In this document: in pieces, positions 6,567-15,956 of the stretch
Layout: each line of letters opens with the position of its first letter
Numbering within the stretch: the stretch's first letter is position 1
Origin: RGIG1666 sp045595745
GTDB taxonomy: Bacteria > Bacillota > Clostridia > UBA1381 > UBA9506
DNA length: 39,005 nt
Reading direction: 5' to 3'
Assembly: GCA_045595745.1 (NCBI GenBank)
Contig: JAZOBB010000086.1
Coordinates: 1-39,005, forward strand
The notes under the pieces: generated by a model
The model's input: only the letters and a program-made list of their open reading frames with translations
Told to the model about the DNA's origin: nothing
The model's database searches: none
Made by a program: the position numbers and the translations under genes

Positions 6567-8345
6567 TTATGCTGCCGGATTAACAGGCTTTAGTCCGTTA
6601 GAGTTTGTTGTATCATCGGATGTTGTTTCCGATGCATCGTTATTGTTTGTTTCAACTTCTGTAGCAGCTATACTTGCTGAAGGCTCAGCATTCGGAGTAG
6701 CTGTTGAAGTAGCAACACTATCAGCTTCAGGTGCTTGAGCATTTGCGGACACATCACTTTCAGCAGGTGCCTCGGTTGGCATTGTACCGACAATTTCAAT
6801 TCGGTCAGCTTTTACGTAAACACTTTTTGCTAAAGGAGTACGGCTTATGACAGAGCCGTTTTCTGAAACAACCTTATATGTCTGATAAGTCGAACCATTA
6901 GAACCTTTTTGTTCAACATTTACTGTTCCTGCAGGTAGAGTAGGGTCTTCTTTTTGAACTAATCCTGCGGGATTTGTGCCTATGCAAACAGATTCAATAG
7001 ATACTGTGCGATTGGGGTTTACCTTATTTCCGTAAACAGAAATTGTGCAAACACCTCCGCTTGCACTACCCACAATTTTTACAGGTGCGTTTGTATTATT
7101 TTTAAATTTAAAATCAATACTGCCGTACGACACAGTTGCATCGCGACCCATAGGAACGTAAGAAACAGGCAACGAGTGATTTGTTCTTGTAACAATTTCT
7201 AAATCAGATAAAACAACGGAGTTATAAAGAGTAGAAGATACCTGACAAATTCCGCCGCCGATTCCGTCTTCAACCTTGTTGCCTACATAAACGTGAGCCA
7301 CTTTAAATCCTCGTGCTGCGGTTCTTGGACCAACTATGTCATTGTACGAAAAGACGTCGCCGGGAGCTAAAACACTTTCGTTTATGTTTTTGCAGGCTAA
7401 GGCCACATTATATGAGCGGTTTACATCGCCGCTGTTGTAGCGCGAAGAGTATGCACCAAGCTTATCGGCAAAAAGGGTAGAGCGCAGCTGCTCGGCAGTA
7501 AGCTCGGCGGGATGGGTAGTAATGGGAATACGTATAATATCGCTGTCTGCCGAAGATATTATTCTTTCTGCTTCTGCTTTATCCATATTAACGCCGGTTT
7601 TTTCTTCTGTTATTGTCAGCTTATGATTTTCAACAGTATAGCTTGCATCCTGAGCCTCGCCGCATATATTTTCTAATAAATAATCAGCGGTAATTGGCTC
7701 GGGATTTACCATTTCGGGTTTTAGTGTAACTGTATGTTCGCCTGGTTTTAGCAAGTTTTGCTTTATATCTTTTAAAGCATTTTCTTCAATAATAATTTTT
7801 CCGCCGTGGCCACGCGTTATAATTAATTCATTATCTGTAATTTCAAATGAGTGCTCCACTCCTGGCTCACTTACAATTTCAGATATTGAACGAATGGCAT
7901 CTAAAAGAATCTCATCATTAAGTGTCGGCTCTAAATCAACAGTTTGAGTTTCTTTTTTTATGCGGTTTATTTCTTTTAATCTGGTAAAGACAGACCCTGT
8001 GCGACCAAGACTAAATGCTTCATCAACCGCGGAATCGGGAATTATTGCAGGAGAAAGCGATGCAACAGACAACGTGCGTTGTTCATCGCCGCAAACTAAA
8101 TTAAGCTCTTCATCAGTATCGATGGTATAATGCTTTAAAACAGCATCTTTAGCCTCGTCTGCGGTCATTTCGCCGACTGCAAGATTGCCTATGTACACCC
8201 CCGGATAAATTTTATCGGAGGAAAGTGTTGCGGCAAAAGAACCGAAAACTGCGGCAAGCGTTACAACAAACACTGAAGCGCAAATTGCGATAGTAATATA
8301 TACATTACGCATAGAATGTTGATTGACTTTAATATTTTCTTCCAT
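6567..8345 (-). CDS. VanW-family membrane-anchored cell-wall protein
   Basis: Predicted 592 residues from ATG 8345, with GGGGTGAT upstream; the in-frame GTG at 8357 lies inside that site. A short cytoplasmic start is followed by one membrane segment (about residues 14-36). Two putative peptidoglycan-binding (PG_binding_4-type) regions come next (about 90-270). The VanW domain (about 290-425) has GGGICQVSSTLYNSVV and the NHSLPVSYVPMGRDATV segment. A G5-like region and a low-complexity T/S/A/E-rich tail end the protein. VanW domains were first noted in vanB-type resistance clusters, but such multidomain proteins are widespread in Clostridia without resistance genes. The exact role is unknown; no van genes are nearby. 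Confidence 0.88.
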   Translation of the reverse strand: MEENIKVNQHSMRNVYITIAICASVFVVTLAAVFGSFAATLSSDKIYPGVYIGNLAVGEMTADEAKDAVLKHYTIDTDEELNLVCGDEQRTLSVASLSPAIIPDSAVDEAFSLGRTGSVFTRLKEINRIKKETQTVDLEPTLNDEILLDAIRSISEIVSEPGVEHSFEITDNELIITRGHGGKIIIEENALKDIKQNLLKPGEHTVTLKPEMVNPEPITADYLLENICGEAQDASYTVENHKLTITEEKTGVNMDKAEAERIISSADSDIIRIPITTHPAELTAEQLRSTLFADKLGAYSSRYNSGDVNRSYNVALACKNINESVLAPGDVFSYNDIVGPRTAARGFKVAHVYVGNKVEDGIGGGICQVSSTLYNSVVLSDLEIVTRTNHSLPVSYVPMGRDATVSYGSIDFKFKNNTNAPVKIVGSASGGVCTISVYGNKVNPNRTVSIESVCIGTNPAGLVQKEDPTLPAGTVNVEQKGSNGSTYQTYKVVSENGSVISRTPLAKSVYVKADRIEIVGTMPTEAPAESDVSANAQAPEADSVATSTATPNAEPSASIAATEVETNNNDASETTSDDTTNSNGLKPVNPAA

Positions 8346-8366
8346 AGTAATAATCACCCCAAGTAC

Positions 8367-8395
8367 ATTATACCCCTATAAAAGTAATTTGTAAA
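8367..8395 (-). promoter_or_regulatory. Promoter of the VanW-family gene
   Basis: On the minus strand, TTTACA (8390-8395) and TATAAT (8367-8372) are separated by 17 bases and lie about 20 bases upstream of the start codon. Confidence 0.7.
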
Positions 8396-8422
8396 TGATT
8401 TTTTAAGTTATTTTAGCATATT

Positions 8423-8920
8423 TTATCGGTTTAAAATCCATACCGCAAGATTTAAATATCCGGCAAAAATTGTCCATAGCCAAGTCGGCAATAAAAGCAA
8501 GCCGGCAGCATGAGAAATACGGTAAAATTTTGCGGCGGTGATGCCTAAAAATATCCACAGAATCAAAAGTATAATAAATGCAAATAAAAAGGATTCCATG
8601 TTAAAAAATACAATTGGCCATACAAAATTTAGTGCAAGATAAATTATAAAAAATTTGACAGCATCTTTAATATATGGCTTTTGATATCCCTGCCGTACAA
8701 CTAATAAAAGAGCAATTCCCATTAAAAAATACAAAATACCCCACACAATAGGAAAGATAAAGCTTGGCGGAGCAAACGGGGGTTTGATTAGTACATCGTA
8801 AATTACAGTTGAATCACGCGTTATCATAGATGAAATAAATCCGACTAATGGAGGGAACAAAACAATAGCAGCACTTTTTAAAAAGCTGCGCAGATTAAAT
8901 ACGCGAAATGGTTTAGACAT
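8423..8920 (-). CDS. tspO: TspO/MBR-family tryptophan-rich membrane protein
   Basis: Predicted 165 residues with five hydrophobic helices, the typical TspO length and fold. Recognisable family segments are KPPFAPPSFIFPIVWGILYFLMG and the later ALNFVWPIVFF and LLLPTWLWTIFAGYLN. TspO binds tetrapyrroles and other small ligands in bacteria, and its cellular role differs between species (family knowledge). It starts at ATG 8920 with AAGG upstream and stands alone on the minus strand between the VanW gene and a strong bidirectional terminator. Confidence 0.92.
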   Translation of the reverse strand: MSKPFRVFNLRSFLKSAAIVLFPPLVGFISSMITRDSTVIYDVLIKPPFAPPSFIFPIVWGILYFLMGIALLLVVRQGYQKPYIKDAVKFFIIYLALNFVWPIVFFNMESFLFAFIILLILWIFLGITAAKFYRISHAAGLLLLPTWLWTIFAGYLNLAVWILNR

Positions 8921-8997
8921 AAAAACACCAACCTTTTTGTTTTTTTATTGCACTTATCTAATTATATGCAATAGAATGTTCTTTATTCTAAATTAAA

Positions 8998-9042
8998 GCA
9001 TAAAAAAGGTCTGTTGCGTTTAGCAACAGACCTTTTTTATGC
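8998..9042. terminator. Bidirectional terminator, 20-bp perfect stem
   Basis: A perfect 20-bp stem (8998-9017 with 9023-9042) with a 5-base loop and A/T runs at its base works on either strand. It ends the rsmD-coaD transcript before tspO. Confidence 0.9.
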
Positions 9043-9049
9043 AGAACTG

Positions 9050-9490
9050 TTAATTCTTTAATTCTTTGCGATTTTTTCGAATGGTATCAGCAACAGCAAC
9101 AAGCTCTTCTTCAACCTGACGGAGAAGGTCATCCGCATACTGATTTGCACCAAGGCGAATTTCATGTGAGTTGCTTTGTGCCTTTTCGATAATTCCGTTA
9201 GCTTGCTCGTAAGCCTGCTTGGTTATTTCGTGCTCGTTGATTAATGCAACGATTTTATCCTCTGCACCCTGAATTATTGCAGCAGCTTCTTTTTGAGCAT
9301 CGGCAATAATTCTCTGACGTTCTTCTTTAATCCATTTTGCCTGTTTCATTTCTTCAGGGAATTTAACACGAATTTCCTGAAGCATGTCCATAAGCTCATC
9401 TTTGTCAACAATACCTTTTCCCCAAAACGGAATTGTCATGCTCTGGTCGATTTTGTCTTCTAAAACCTCAATTAATTCTAAAATTTCCAT
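9050..9490 (-). CDS. Coiled-coil protein of the rsmD-coaD operon
   Basis: Predicted 146 residues, hydrophilic, with a long alpha-helical middle (ERQRIIADAQKEAAAII and on) resembling the stalk region of ATP synthase subunit b. No membrane segment is present. It follows coaD by 4 bases and shares its transcript. Similar proteins are often called ATPase or ATP synthase B-like in clostridial genomes, but no nucleotide-binding motif is visible here. Its function is unknown; the constant position after coaD suggests a conserved role. Confidence 0.75.
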   Translation of the reverse strand: MEILELIEVLEDKIDQSMTIPFWGKGIVDKDELMDMLQEIRVKFPEEMKQAKWIKEERQRIIADAQKEAAAIIQGAEDKIVALINEHEITKQAYEQANGIIEKAQSNSHEIRLGANQYADDLLRQVEEELVAVADTIRKNRKELKN

Positions 9491-9494
9491 TTTA

Positions 9495-9980
9495 TTACCG
9501 CCCCTCTTTAATCTTAAGTTTCACGTCTTCGTAAATTTCTGCAGGAACCAAGTCGCAGAAATCACCGCCAAGCGATGCAATTTCTTTTACAATGCTTGAA
9601 CTGATATAAGAATAGTTTGCGTTTGTCACCATAAAAATTGTTTCAATTTCAGGCTCCATTTTTTTATTTAAAAGTGCCATCTGAAATTCATATTCAAAAT
9701 CAGTAATGGCACGTAAGCCCTTAACTACTGCACTGGCATTTTTCTGTCGTGCAAAATCAACTAAAAGCCCGTCAAAATGTTCTGCGCTGCAATTAGGTAA
9801 ATCAGCAATAGATTTTTCGATTAACTTAACGCGTTCATTGGCTGAAAACAAAGGCTTTTTTGATGAGTTATTTAAAACAGCAACAATAACCTTATCAAAT
9901 TGCTTCGATGCACGTTTTATAATATCTAAATGACCGCAGGTTATGGGGTCAAAGCTACCGGGGTAAACGACTGTTGTCAT
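9495..9980 (-). CDS. coaD: Phosphopantetheine adenylyltransferase
   Basis: Predicted 161 residues, the usual family length. CoaD transfers AMP from ATP to 4'-phosphopantetheine, the fourth step of coenzyme A synthesis, in the cytoplasm. Visible signatures are PGSFDPITCGH (nucleotidyltransferase T/HxGH motif, residues 14-17), VKGLRAITDFEYEFQM, and YSYISSSIVKE near residue 125, the second nucleotide-binding motif. It starts 3 bases after the end of rsmD, a gene order common in bacteria. Confidence 0.97.
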   Translation of the reverse strand: MTTVVYPGSFDPITCGHLDIIKRASKQFDKVIVAVLNNSSKKPLFSANERVKLIEKSIADLPNCSAEHFDGLLVDFARQKNASAVVKGLRAITDFEYEFQMALLNKKMEPEIETIFMVTNANYSYISSSIVKEIASLGGDFCDLVPAEIYEDVKLKIKEGR

Positions 9981-9983
9981 AAA

Positions 9984-10523
9984 TCACAACTCTTTCATAA
10001 GTAGTATTCTTGCTTTACCATATTTTTTATCTCGGTATATCTCAAATCCATCGGCGACAGAGTAGCTATCTGAGCTGTCAAGCTCGCAAACAACAACACC
10101 GTCTTTGTTTAAAATACTGTTTTTATGTATTATATTGAGTGCAGGCTCTAAAAAGTCTGCTGCATATGGCGGGTCAAGAAAAATATAATCAAACTTATCT
10201 GTTGTTTCGTTAAGATATGTAATAAAATCTCGCAAAAGGCACTCTGATTTTTCTTCAAAATGAGTTAGCTCTATATTTTGCCGAACAATTTTTAAAGAAT
10301 CAGAGCTTGCGTCAACAAATACTGCTTTTTTTGCACCGCGGCTTAATGCCTCAATGCCCAAAGCACCGCTGCCTGCAAATAAATCAAGGACACAAGAATC
10401 ACCAATTCCCACTGAGAGCATATTAAAAATAGATTCTTTAACTCTGTCAAGCGTAGGACGAACTCTTTGCCCCTCTGGCGAAATAAGCTTGCGCCCTTTA
10501 GCAGAACCCGAGATAACTCTCAA
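9984..10523 (-). CDS. rsmD: 16S rRNA (guanine(966)-N2)-methyltransferase
   Basis: Predicted 179 residues. RsmD methylates G966 (E. coli numbering) of 16S rRNA using S-adenosylmethionine. The AdoMet loop VLDLFAGSGALGIEAL (about 45-60) and the catalytic FLDPPYA motif (about residue 114) are present, as is the family start RVISGSAKGRKL. The start codon is TTG at 10523, supported by AAGGATG upstream; there is no ATG nearby. It leads a small operon with coaD and the coiled-coil gene. Confidence 0.95.
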   Translation of the reverse strand: MRVISGSAKGRKLISPEGQRVRPTLDRVKESIFNMLSVGIGDSCVLDLFAGSGALGIEALSRGAKKAVFVDASSDSLKIVRQNIELTHFEEKSECLLRDFITYLNETTDKFDYIFLDPPYAADFLEPALNIIHKNSILNKDGVVVCELDSSDSYSVADGFEIYRDKKYGKARILLMKEL

Positions 10524-10567
10524 TTCTTATCATCCTTTTTATATATTATCATAATTACACACTATAT

Positions 10568-10595
10568 ATTTTAACTTATTTTGCTCAAATGTCAA
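10568..10595 (-). promoter_or_regulatory. Promoter of the rsmD-coaD operon
   Basis: On the minus strand, TTGACA (10590-10595) and TAAAAT (10568-10573) are separated by 16 bases, in the gap after recG. The operon therefore need not depend on read-through from recG. Confidence 0.65.
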
Positions 10596-10612
10596 TAGTG
10601 ATAATGAAATTT

Positions 10613-12667
10613 TTAACTAAATGTAATATTTTGTTTAAAAATTTCGCGTATTTTAGTTAAAATGGGCTGATTTTGTGGCAATGTAAGAGTAGGGTCTTCT
10701 TCGAGTAAAGTACGCACTGCTTTTGTAGTTTCAGTCAAAATATCTAAATCGCTGTAAAGATTTGCAATTGTAAGCGGCGGAAGACCGTGCTGACGTGTTC
10801 CGAAAAATTCACCCGGACCTCTTAGTTCAAGGTCTTTTTCCGCGATTATAAAGCCATCATTTGTGCGTTTCATAACCTCCATACGCTCTAAGGCATAGGT
10901 CTGTTTGCTTTGATTAAATAAAATACAATATGCTTTAGCACTTCCTCGACCGACTCTGCCGCGTAGCTGATGCAGCTGAGAAAGTCCGAACCGCTCTGCA
11001 TTTTCTATAACCATAATTGTTGCATTAGGAACGTTAACTCCTACTTCTATAACACTTGTTGCAACTAAAACATCAATATCACCTGCGGCAAAGTGTGTCA
11101 TAACTGCATCCTTTTGAGATGCTTTCATTTTGCCGTGTAAAAATGCAACAGACAAGTCAGGGAAAATTTCGTCTGAAAGGGTTTTAGCATATTCGGTCAC
11201 CGATTTTAAATCAAGCTGTTCTGATTCTTCTACCAATGGGCATACAATATATGCTTGATGCCCTGCGGCTACTTCTTTTCTGATAAATGCATAAATACGT
11301 GCTCTCATATCCTCGCCGACAGGGTAGGTGTCAATTTTCTGTCTGCCGGGCGGTAATTCATCGATAGCCGATACCTCTAAATCACCGTAAACAACCAAAG
11401 CCAGAGTTCTGGGGATAGGTGTTGCAGTCATAACTAATGTATGCGGATTTGTGCCTTTATCTGAAAATAGCTTGCGTTGATTAACACCAAAACGATGCTG
11501 TTCATCAGTTATTACCAAATTTAGATTATTAAATTCAACCTGTTCACTAAAAAGTGCGTGAGTGCCGACTATAACTATGGATTCACCGTTTTTTATACGC
11601 GTTAAAGCCTCTTTTTTAGCTTTAGCTGCCATAGAGCCTGTTAAAAGCTCAACGCTTATTCCGAGTGGGCTAAAAAGCTTGTTTAAGCTTTCGTAATGCT
11701 GGGTGGCAAGTATTTCGGTAGGAGCCATTAAAGCCGATTGCATACCATTTTTTGCGGCGGCAAACATTGTGCAAGCGGCAATTATAGTTTTACCTGAGCC
11801 AACATCCCCTTGAACAAGGCGGTTCATAGGGGTATCCTTTTTAATGTCCGTTATAATTTCTGAAAGCACTCGGTTTTGTGCGCTGGTGAGCGGAAATGGC
11901 AGAGATTTTATAAAATCCGGCATCTGGCTGCATTCTTTTATTGGTATTGCGGACAGCTTATCTCTGCGTCCTTTAAGCATAAAAAGAGCGGCTTGCATAA
12001 AAAATAATTCTTCAAAAATAAATCTGTGACGTGCATACTCTAACTCTTTAGCAGAGGTAGGAAAATGTATTTGTCGGTATGCCTTTTCAATATCGCAAAG
12101 ATTGTATTTTTTGCGTATGGCCTCGGGAATAGGGTCTTTTATCGTTCCGTTTGCGCGGTTTAAAACATCTGAAACAGATGCAGAAATAATCTTTTGCGTA
12201 AGACCTGAAGAAAGTGGGTAGACGGGCACGATTCTGCCGGTCTGTTTTTGTGTTCCTATCTTCTCGAAAACAGGTGTTTGAATACGTTTTTTGGGAGAAG
12301 TCTGAATTTTTCCGTAAAAAACAAATTCGGACCCGACCTTAATCTGATTATCCAAAAATCGCATATTAAACCACACAGCTTCAATAACTCCCGTTCCGTC
12401 TGATAGCTTGGCTGTGTATATTGTCATATTTTTTCTTATAACATTTTTACGTAAAGCAGAAGAAACGGTAGCACGTATGCACACCGTTTCATCGTGTTCA
12501 CATTCTATAATTTTTTTATAAACCGTTCTGTCCTCATAGGTACGGGGATAGTGCGCAAGCAGGTCACCTGCTGTATGTATGCCTAAAGAATAAAAGGCGG
12601 AGGCACGTTTTTCGCCCACACCTTTTACAAAACGAATGTCACTTGATAACAACTCGTGTTCTTTCAT
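10613..12667 (-). CDS. recG: ATP-dependent DNA helicase RecG
   Basis: Predicted 684 residues, typical of RecG. The N-terminal wedge/OB-fold region (1-200) is followed by a superfamily-2 helicase core: Walker A QGDVGSGKT (about 286-294), the DEQH box in VITDEQHRFGVNQR, TATPIPRTLAL, and motif VI in QLRGRVGRG. The C-terminal TRG-type segment (ELRGPGEFFGTRQHGLP) that couples ATP hydrolysis to translocation is intact. RecG remodels stalled replication forks and branched DNA. It follows yloV by 4 bases, matching the yloU-yloV-recG order seen in Firmicutes. Confidence 0.97.
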   Translation of the reverse strand: MKEHELLSSDIRFVKGVGEKRASAFYSLGIHTAGDLLAHYPRTYEDRTVYKKIIECEHDETVCIRATVSSALRKNVIRKNMTIYTAKLSDGTGVIEAVWFNMRFLDNQIKVGSEFVFYGKIQTSPKKRIQTPVFEKIGTQKQTGRIVPVYPLSSGLTQKIISASVSDVLNRANGTIKDPIPEAIRKKYNLCDIEKAYRQIHFPTSAKELEYARHRFIFEELFFMQAALFMLKGRRDKLSAIPIKECSQMPDFIKSLPFPLTSAQNRVLSEIITDIKKDTPMNRLVQGDVGSGKTIIAACTMFAAAKNGMQSALMAPTEILATQHYESLNKLFSPLGISVELLTGSMAAKAKKEALTRIKNGESIVIVGTHALFSEQVEFNNLNLVITDEQHRFGVNQRKLFSDKGTNPHTLVMTATPIPRTLALVVYGDLEVSAIDELPPGRQKIDTYPVGEDMRARIYAFIRKEVAAGHQAYIVCPLVEESEQLDLKSVTEYAKTLSDEIFPDLSVAFLHGKMKASQKDAVMTHFAAGDIDVLVATSVIEVGVNVPNATIMVIENAERFGLSQLHQLRGRVGRGSAKAYCILFNQSKQTYALERMEVMKRTNDGFIIAEKDLELRGPGEFFGTRQHGLPPLTIANLYSDLDILTETTKAVRTLLEEDPTLTLPQNQPILTKIREIFKQNITFS

Positions 12668-12671
12668 AGAA

Positions 12672-14303
12672 TTACTCCACAGAAATAATATAGTAGTAAA
12701 GCGGCTGACCGCCTGAATGCATTACAATATCGCAGTCAGAGTAGGTTTCTTCAAGCTCTTCGCACAAACTTTCAGCAGTATCTGAACTAACATCGCTACC
12801 GTAAAAAACACTTAAAATTTCGCTGTCGTCATCGGTCATTGCATCAAAAAGATTTTTTAACACCTCTTCAGGATTGTCGCCTGTATGAGTTATTTTTCCG
12901 TCAATAAGACCGATAATTGTTCCTTCGGGCATGGTTTTATCTTCAAAAGGAAATTCGCGTACTGCATACGTTACTGTTCCGGTTTTAATTCCGGCTATAG
13001 CATTTGTCATAGCTTTTTCATTTTCTTCCGGGGTTTTAGTAGGAACAAATGCAAGCTTAGCAGACATACCCTGCGGAACAGAACGGGTAGGGATAACGAT
13101 AACATTTTTATCGGTTAGTCCTTTAACCTGTTCTGCAGCCATTATAATATTTTTATTGTTTGGGAAAACAAAAATATTTTTTGCTGAAATTTTTTCAATT
13201 GCGCTTAAAATATCATCAGTTGACGGATTCATAGTCTGACCGCCTTCGATAACAACGTCGCAACCCATATCGCGGAATAACTGAGCCAAGCCTTCACCCG
13301 CTGCAACAGCGGCAAAGCCAAATTCTTTTTCGGGCTCAGACGATTTAGCGGGCTCAGTTATAACCTTGCTGTCGTGCTGATATTTCATATTGTCGATTTT
13401 AATATCGGTAAGAGCACCAAGCTTTATTGCCTGTTCAATAACATAGCCGGGGTTGTTGGTGTGAATGTGCACCTTAATAATTTCGCCGTCGTCAATAACA
13501 ACCATGCTGTCGCCTTTCTTTTCAATATTTTTGCTGAAAAGTGAGCTGCTGGCAGCAGGATTATTTTTATTGATAATAAATTCGGTACAGTATGAGAATT
13601 TAATATCAGCATCTGTTTCTTTTCGAACAGTGGGCATAGTAAGACCTAAGCTTTGCTGGTCTAAAAGCTCGGTTATTTCGCCGGTTTTTAAGTATGACAA
13701 AGCACCTTCTAACAGATAGAGTACACCCTGTGCACCCGAATCGACAACACCTGCTTGTTTAAGCTGAGGCAAAATTTCGGGAGTGCGGTCTAAGCTTTGC
13801 TGAGCTGTATTTACAACAGCCTGCATAATTTCTATCATATCATTTGTTTTTGAAAGCTCTTCACGACCAGCCGCTGCACCGTCGCGTGCAACTGATAGAA
13901 TTGTTCCCTCGACAGGTTTCATAACAGCACGGTATGCGCTTGTTACACCCTCAGAAAAAGATTCTGCCAAATCGGTAGCATCTAAAATTGTGCACTCCTT
14001 CATACGTTTTGCCATTCCACGGAAAAACTGCGACAAAATAACACCCGAGTTTCCTCTTGCACCGCGAAGAGAAGCACTTGCAACGGCAGACATAACCTCG
14101 CCTGCTGTTGTATATTCGCGACTTAAAAGCTCGCGAGCAGCTGCGCTTACAGTCATAGACATATTAGAACCCGTATCTCCGTCAGGAACTGGAAACACGT
14201 TTAAATCATTTAATATATTTTTATGGTTACAGAGCCTGTTAGCTCCGGATAAAAACGCCTCTAAAAGCCCTTTGGCGTCAATGGTATTAATCAAGGTTAG
14301 CAC
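12672..14303 (-). CDS. DAK2-domain protein YloV (FakA-like fatty acid kinase subunit)
   Basis: Predicted 543 residues. The N-terminal DAK2 (DhaL-like) kinase domain has FPVPDGDTGSNMSMT (residues 37-51), with the aspartates that bind Mg-ATP, and GARGNSGVILSQ. A middle domain and a C-terminal DegV-like region follow (from about 320, including PTRSVPQGMSA). In Staphylococcus aureus the homologue FakA phosphorylates fatty acids bound to FakB for phospholipid synthesis (family knowledge). No fakB gene is in the window, so the partner must be elsewhere. It sits between the Asp23 gene and recG as in Bacillus. Confidence 0.93.
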   Translation of the reverse strand: MLTLINTIDAKGLLEAFLSGANRLCNHKNILNDLNVFPVPDGDTGSNMSMTVSAAARELLSREYTTAGEVMSAVASASLRGARGNSGVILSQFFRGMAKRMKECTILDATDLAESFSEGVTSAYRAVMKPVEGTILSVARDGAAAGREELSKTNDMIEIMQAVVNTAQQSLDRTPEILPQLKQAGVVDSGAQGVLYLLEGALSYLKTGEITELLDQQSLGLTMPTVRKETDADIKFSYCTEFIINKNNPAASSSLFSKNIEKKGDSMVVIDDGEIIKVHIHTNNPGYVIEQAIKLGALTDIKIDNMKYQHDSKVITEPAKSSEPEKEFGFAAVAAGEGLAQLFRDMGCDVVIEGGQTMNPSTDDILSAIEKISAKNIFVFPNNKNIIMAAEQVKGLTDKNVIVIPTRSVPQGMSAKLAFVPTKTPEENEKAMTNAIAGIKTGTVTYAVREFPFEDKTMPEGTIIGLIDGKITHTGDNPEEVLKNLFDAMTDDDSEILSVFYGSDVSSDTAESLCEELEETYSDCDIVMHSGGQPLYYYIISVE

Positions 14304-14324
14304 CTCCAGAATTTGTTATAAACA

Positions 14325-14681
14325 TTAGTGTTCAACGCGGATGCCTTCCACATTGACGGTTACCTTGCCGACCTTAAATCCGGTCATACTTTCTACACTG
14401 TATCGAACACTGCCGATAATACTGTCGGAGATTACCTTGATATTAACTCCGTATTCTACAATAATATGCAGTTCAATATTAATTTTATCATCGTCTGTTG
14501 ATACACGAATACCTTTAGTTATTGAATCCCAGCCTAAAAGTCTGGTAATGTTGTCAGATGCACCGCGGTAGGCCATACCCACCACGCCGTAACAACCAGA
14601 GGCAACCTTGCCTGCAATTCTGGCAATAACATTGGTAGACATTACAATTGCACCATATTCATTTTCTGTTTTAATAGCCAT
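14325..14681 (-). CDS. Asp23/Gls24-family protein (YloU)
   Basis: Predicted 118 residues, the family length. It contains GAIVMSTNVIARIAGKVASG near the start, VVGMAYRG, and a C-terminal beta segment (KVTVNVEGIRV), all typical of Asp23/YloU. Family members are small, often membrane-associated, and linked to envelope or alkaline stress in some Firmicutes. It is the first gene of the yloU-yloV-recG group, 21 bases before yloV. Its start follows AGGAGG. Confidence 0.92.
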   Translation of the reverse strand: MAIKTENEYGAIVMSTNVIARIAGKVASGCYGVVGMAYRGASDNITRLLGWDSITKGIRVSTDDDKINIELHIIVEYGVNIKVISDSIIGSVRYSVESMTGFKVGKVTVNVEGIRVEH

Positions 14682-14811
14682 TTAATATCCTCCTTTACTA
14701 AGGCATAAAAGCATATAAAAATACTAATATATATTATTGTATCACAAATTAAATGAAAATACCAGTAATTTTATTAGCTTTCTTAGAATTTTTTTGAATT
14801 TATTAAAAAAA

Positions 14812-14845
14812 GGCTGCTTTTTCGAAACAAATCGAAAAAACAGCC
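14812..14845. terminator. Terminator between the DUF378 gene and the yloU operon
   Basis: A 14-bp stem with one mismatch (14812-14825 with 14832-14845) and a 6-base loop, preceded by an A run (T run on the minus strand). It ends the minus-strand DUF378 transcript. Confidence 0.7.
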
Positions 14846-14879
14846 ATCTTGCAGATTACTATTAATCTGTTCGTCTTGA

Positions 14880-15101
14880 TTATTCCATTCCGGATTTTGC
14901 AGGTACTTTTTCTTTAAAGAGAAGAGTGATGCTCCAAAGACCTGCAACTCCAACTAAAGAATAGATAATACGACTGATTAAAGACATTTGTCCTCCGAAG
15001 AGCGCAGCAACAAGGTCAAAGCCAAAAAGGCCGATACTGCCCCAGTTTAAAGCTCCGATAATAACGAGAACCAATGCAACATTGTCTATCGTACTGGTCA
15101 T
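14880..15101 (-). CDS. DUF378-family small membrane protein
   Basis: A 73-residue protein with two hydrophobic helices. The stretch IGALNWGSIGLFGFDLVAALFG and the final GLWSI segment are the conserved core of DUF378. The family has no established function; members are short inner-membrane proteins in many bacteria. It is a single-gene unit with AAAGGAGT upstream of the start and a terminator after the stop. Confidence 0.93.
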   Translation of the reverse strand: MTSTIDNVALVLVIIGALNWGSIGLFGFDLVAALFGGQMSLISRIIYSLVGVAGLWSITLLFKEKVPAKSGME

Positions 15102-15199
15102 ACTGATACAACTCCTTTGCTTTAATTCTGAAATAATATATTATTTCGGACAGTATCAGTATATCCAAAAGATTTGGCAATATGCGTAAATTTTAAAAA

Positions 15200-15871
15200 T
15201 TACAGCTGTTGTTTCGAAAATTGTTTTTCTAAAATTGCTTTATTAATAGGCATTATTTCGGGATTGATGCGTTCTGTACGATATGCTAGTTCTGCCACGG
15301 TTTCGAGTACGGCAGCATGTTTTAAAGCATCTATACTGTCAATACCCCAGGCAAACGGACCGTGATTGAAAACAAGAGCTCCGGGAATTAAGTCAGGGTC
15401 TAAACCGCGTTCCGAGAAAGTTTCGACTATCGAAAGCCCCATAAATTCTTCGTATTCTGCCTCAATTTCAGAGATTGTCAAAGGATGAGTACAAGGAATT
15501 GCACCGCGAAAATAATCCGCATGTGAAATTCCGTAAGGCGGAATATCGCGACCTGCCTGTGCCCATACGGTTGCGCTGTGTGAGTGAGTGTGCACTATGC
15601 CGCCGATATTTTCAAAAGCGCGATATAGCGCAAGGTGAGCGGCAAGGTCAACAGAAGGTGCAAAATCACCCTCGACTACATTACCGTAAAGGTCACAAAT
15701 TACCAGACTTTCAGGTGTGATTTCATTACAAGTCAATCCCTTAGGCATTATAACTACCAAAGAATTTGCACGGTCAATACCGCTGATATTGCCCCACATA
15801 AAAGATGCAAGTCCGTTGTCGTGCATCATATGGCAGGCGGAACAAACCTGTTCTCTTAATGTTTCAAGCAT
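15200..15871 (-). CDS. Class II aldolase/L-ribulose-5-phosphate 4-epimerase-like protein
   Basis: Predicted 223 residues from ATG 15871, preceded by AAGGAG; the frame stays open further upstream but that part overlaps the divergent ylmC gene and is not coding. AraD converts L-ribulose-5-phosphate to D-xylulose-5-phosphate. Metal ligands in HTHSHS (H94, H96) and FNHGPFAWG (H170) are present. D75 and D119 correspond to residues used in E. coli AraD, and WGNIS is the phosphate-binding loop region. No araA or araB is nearby, so a related epimerase/aldolase substrate cannot be excluded. Confidence 0.85.
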   Translation of the reverse strand: MLETLREQVCSACHMMHDNGLASFMWGNISGIDRANSLVVIMPKGLTCNEITPESLVICDLYGNVVEGDFAPSVDLAAHLALYRAFENIGGIVHTHSHSATVWAQAGRDIPPYGISHADYFRGAIPCTHPLTISEIEAEYEEFMGLSIVETFSERGLDPDLIPGALVFNHGPFAWGIDSIDALKHAAVLETVAELAYRTERINPEIMPINKAILEKQFSKQQL

Positions 15872-15904
15872 ATAAAGCTCTCCTTGAAAATCATATTTTT
15901 TTAT

Positions 15905-15933
15905 ATTGTAACATATTATTATAAAAAAGTAAA
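15905..15933 (-). promoter_or_regulatory. Possible promoter of the AraD-like gene
   Basis: On the minus strand, TTTACT (15928-15933) and TACAAT (15905-15910) are separated by 17 bases, about 35 bases upstream of ATG 15871. Confidence 0.5.
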
Positions 15934-15956
15934 TACTTGGATAGGAAGTGACATAT

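Noticed and set aside
6567..8345. Vancomycin resistance gene
   Set aside because: VanW domains occur in many clostridial wall proteins; no vanH, vanB, vanX or regulator genes are nearby.
12931..13239. Plus-strand open frame of 102 codons inside yloV
   Set aside because: It is a shadow of the well-conserved yloV frame, with no start signal.
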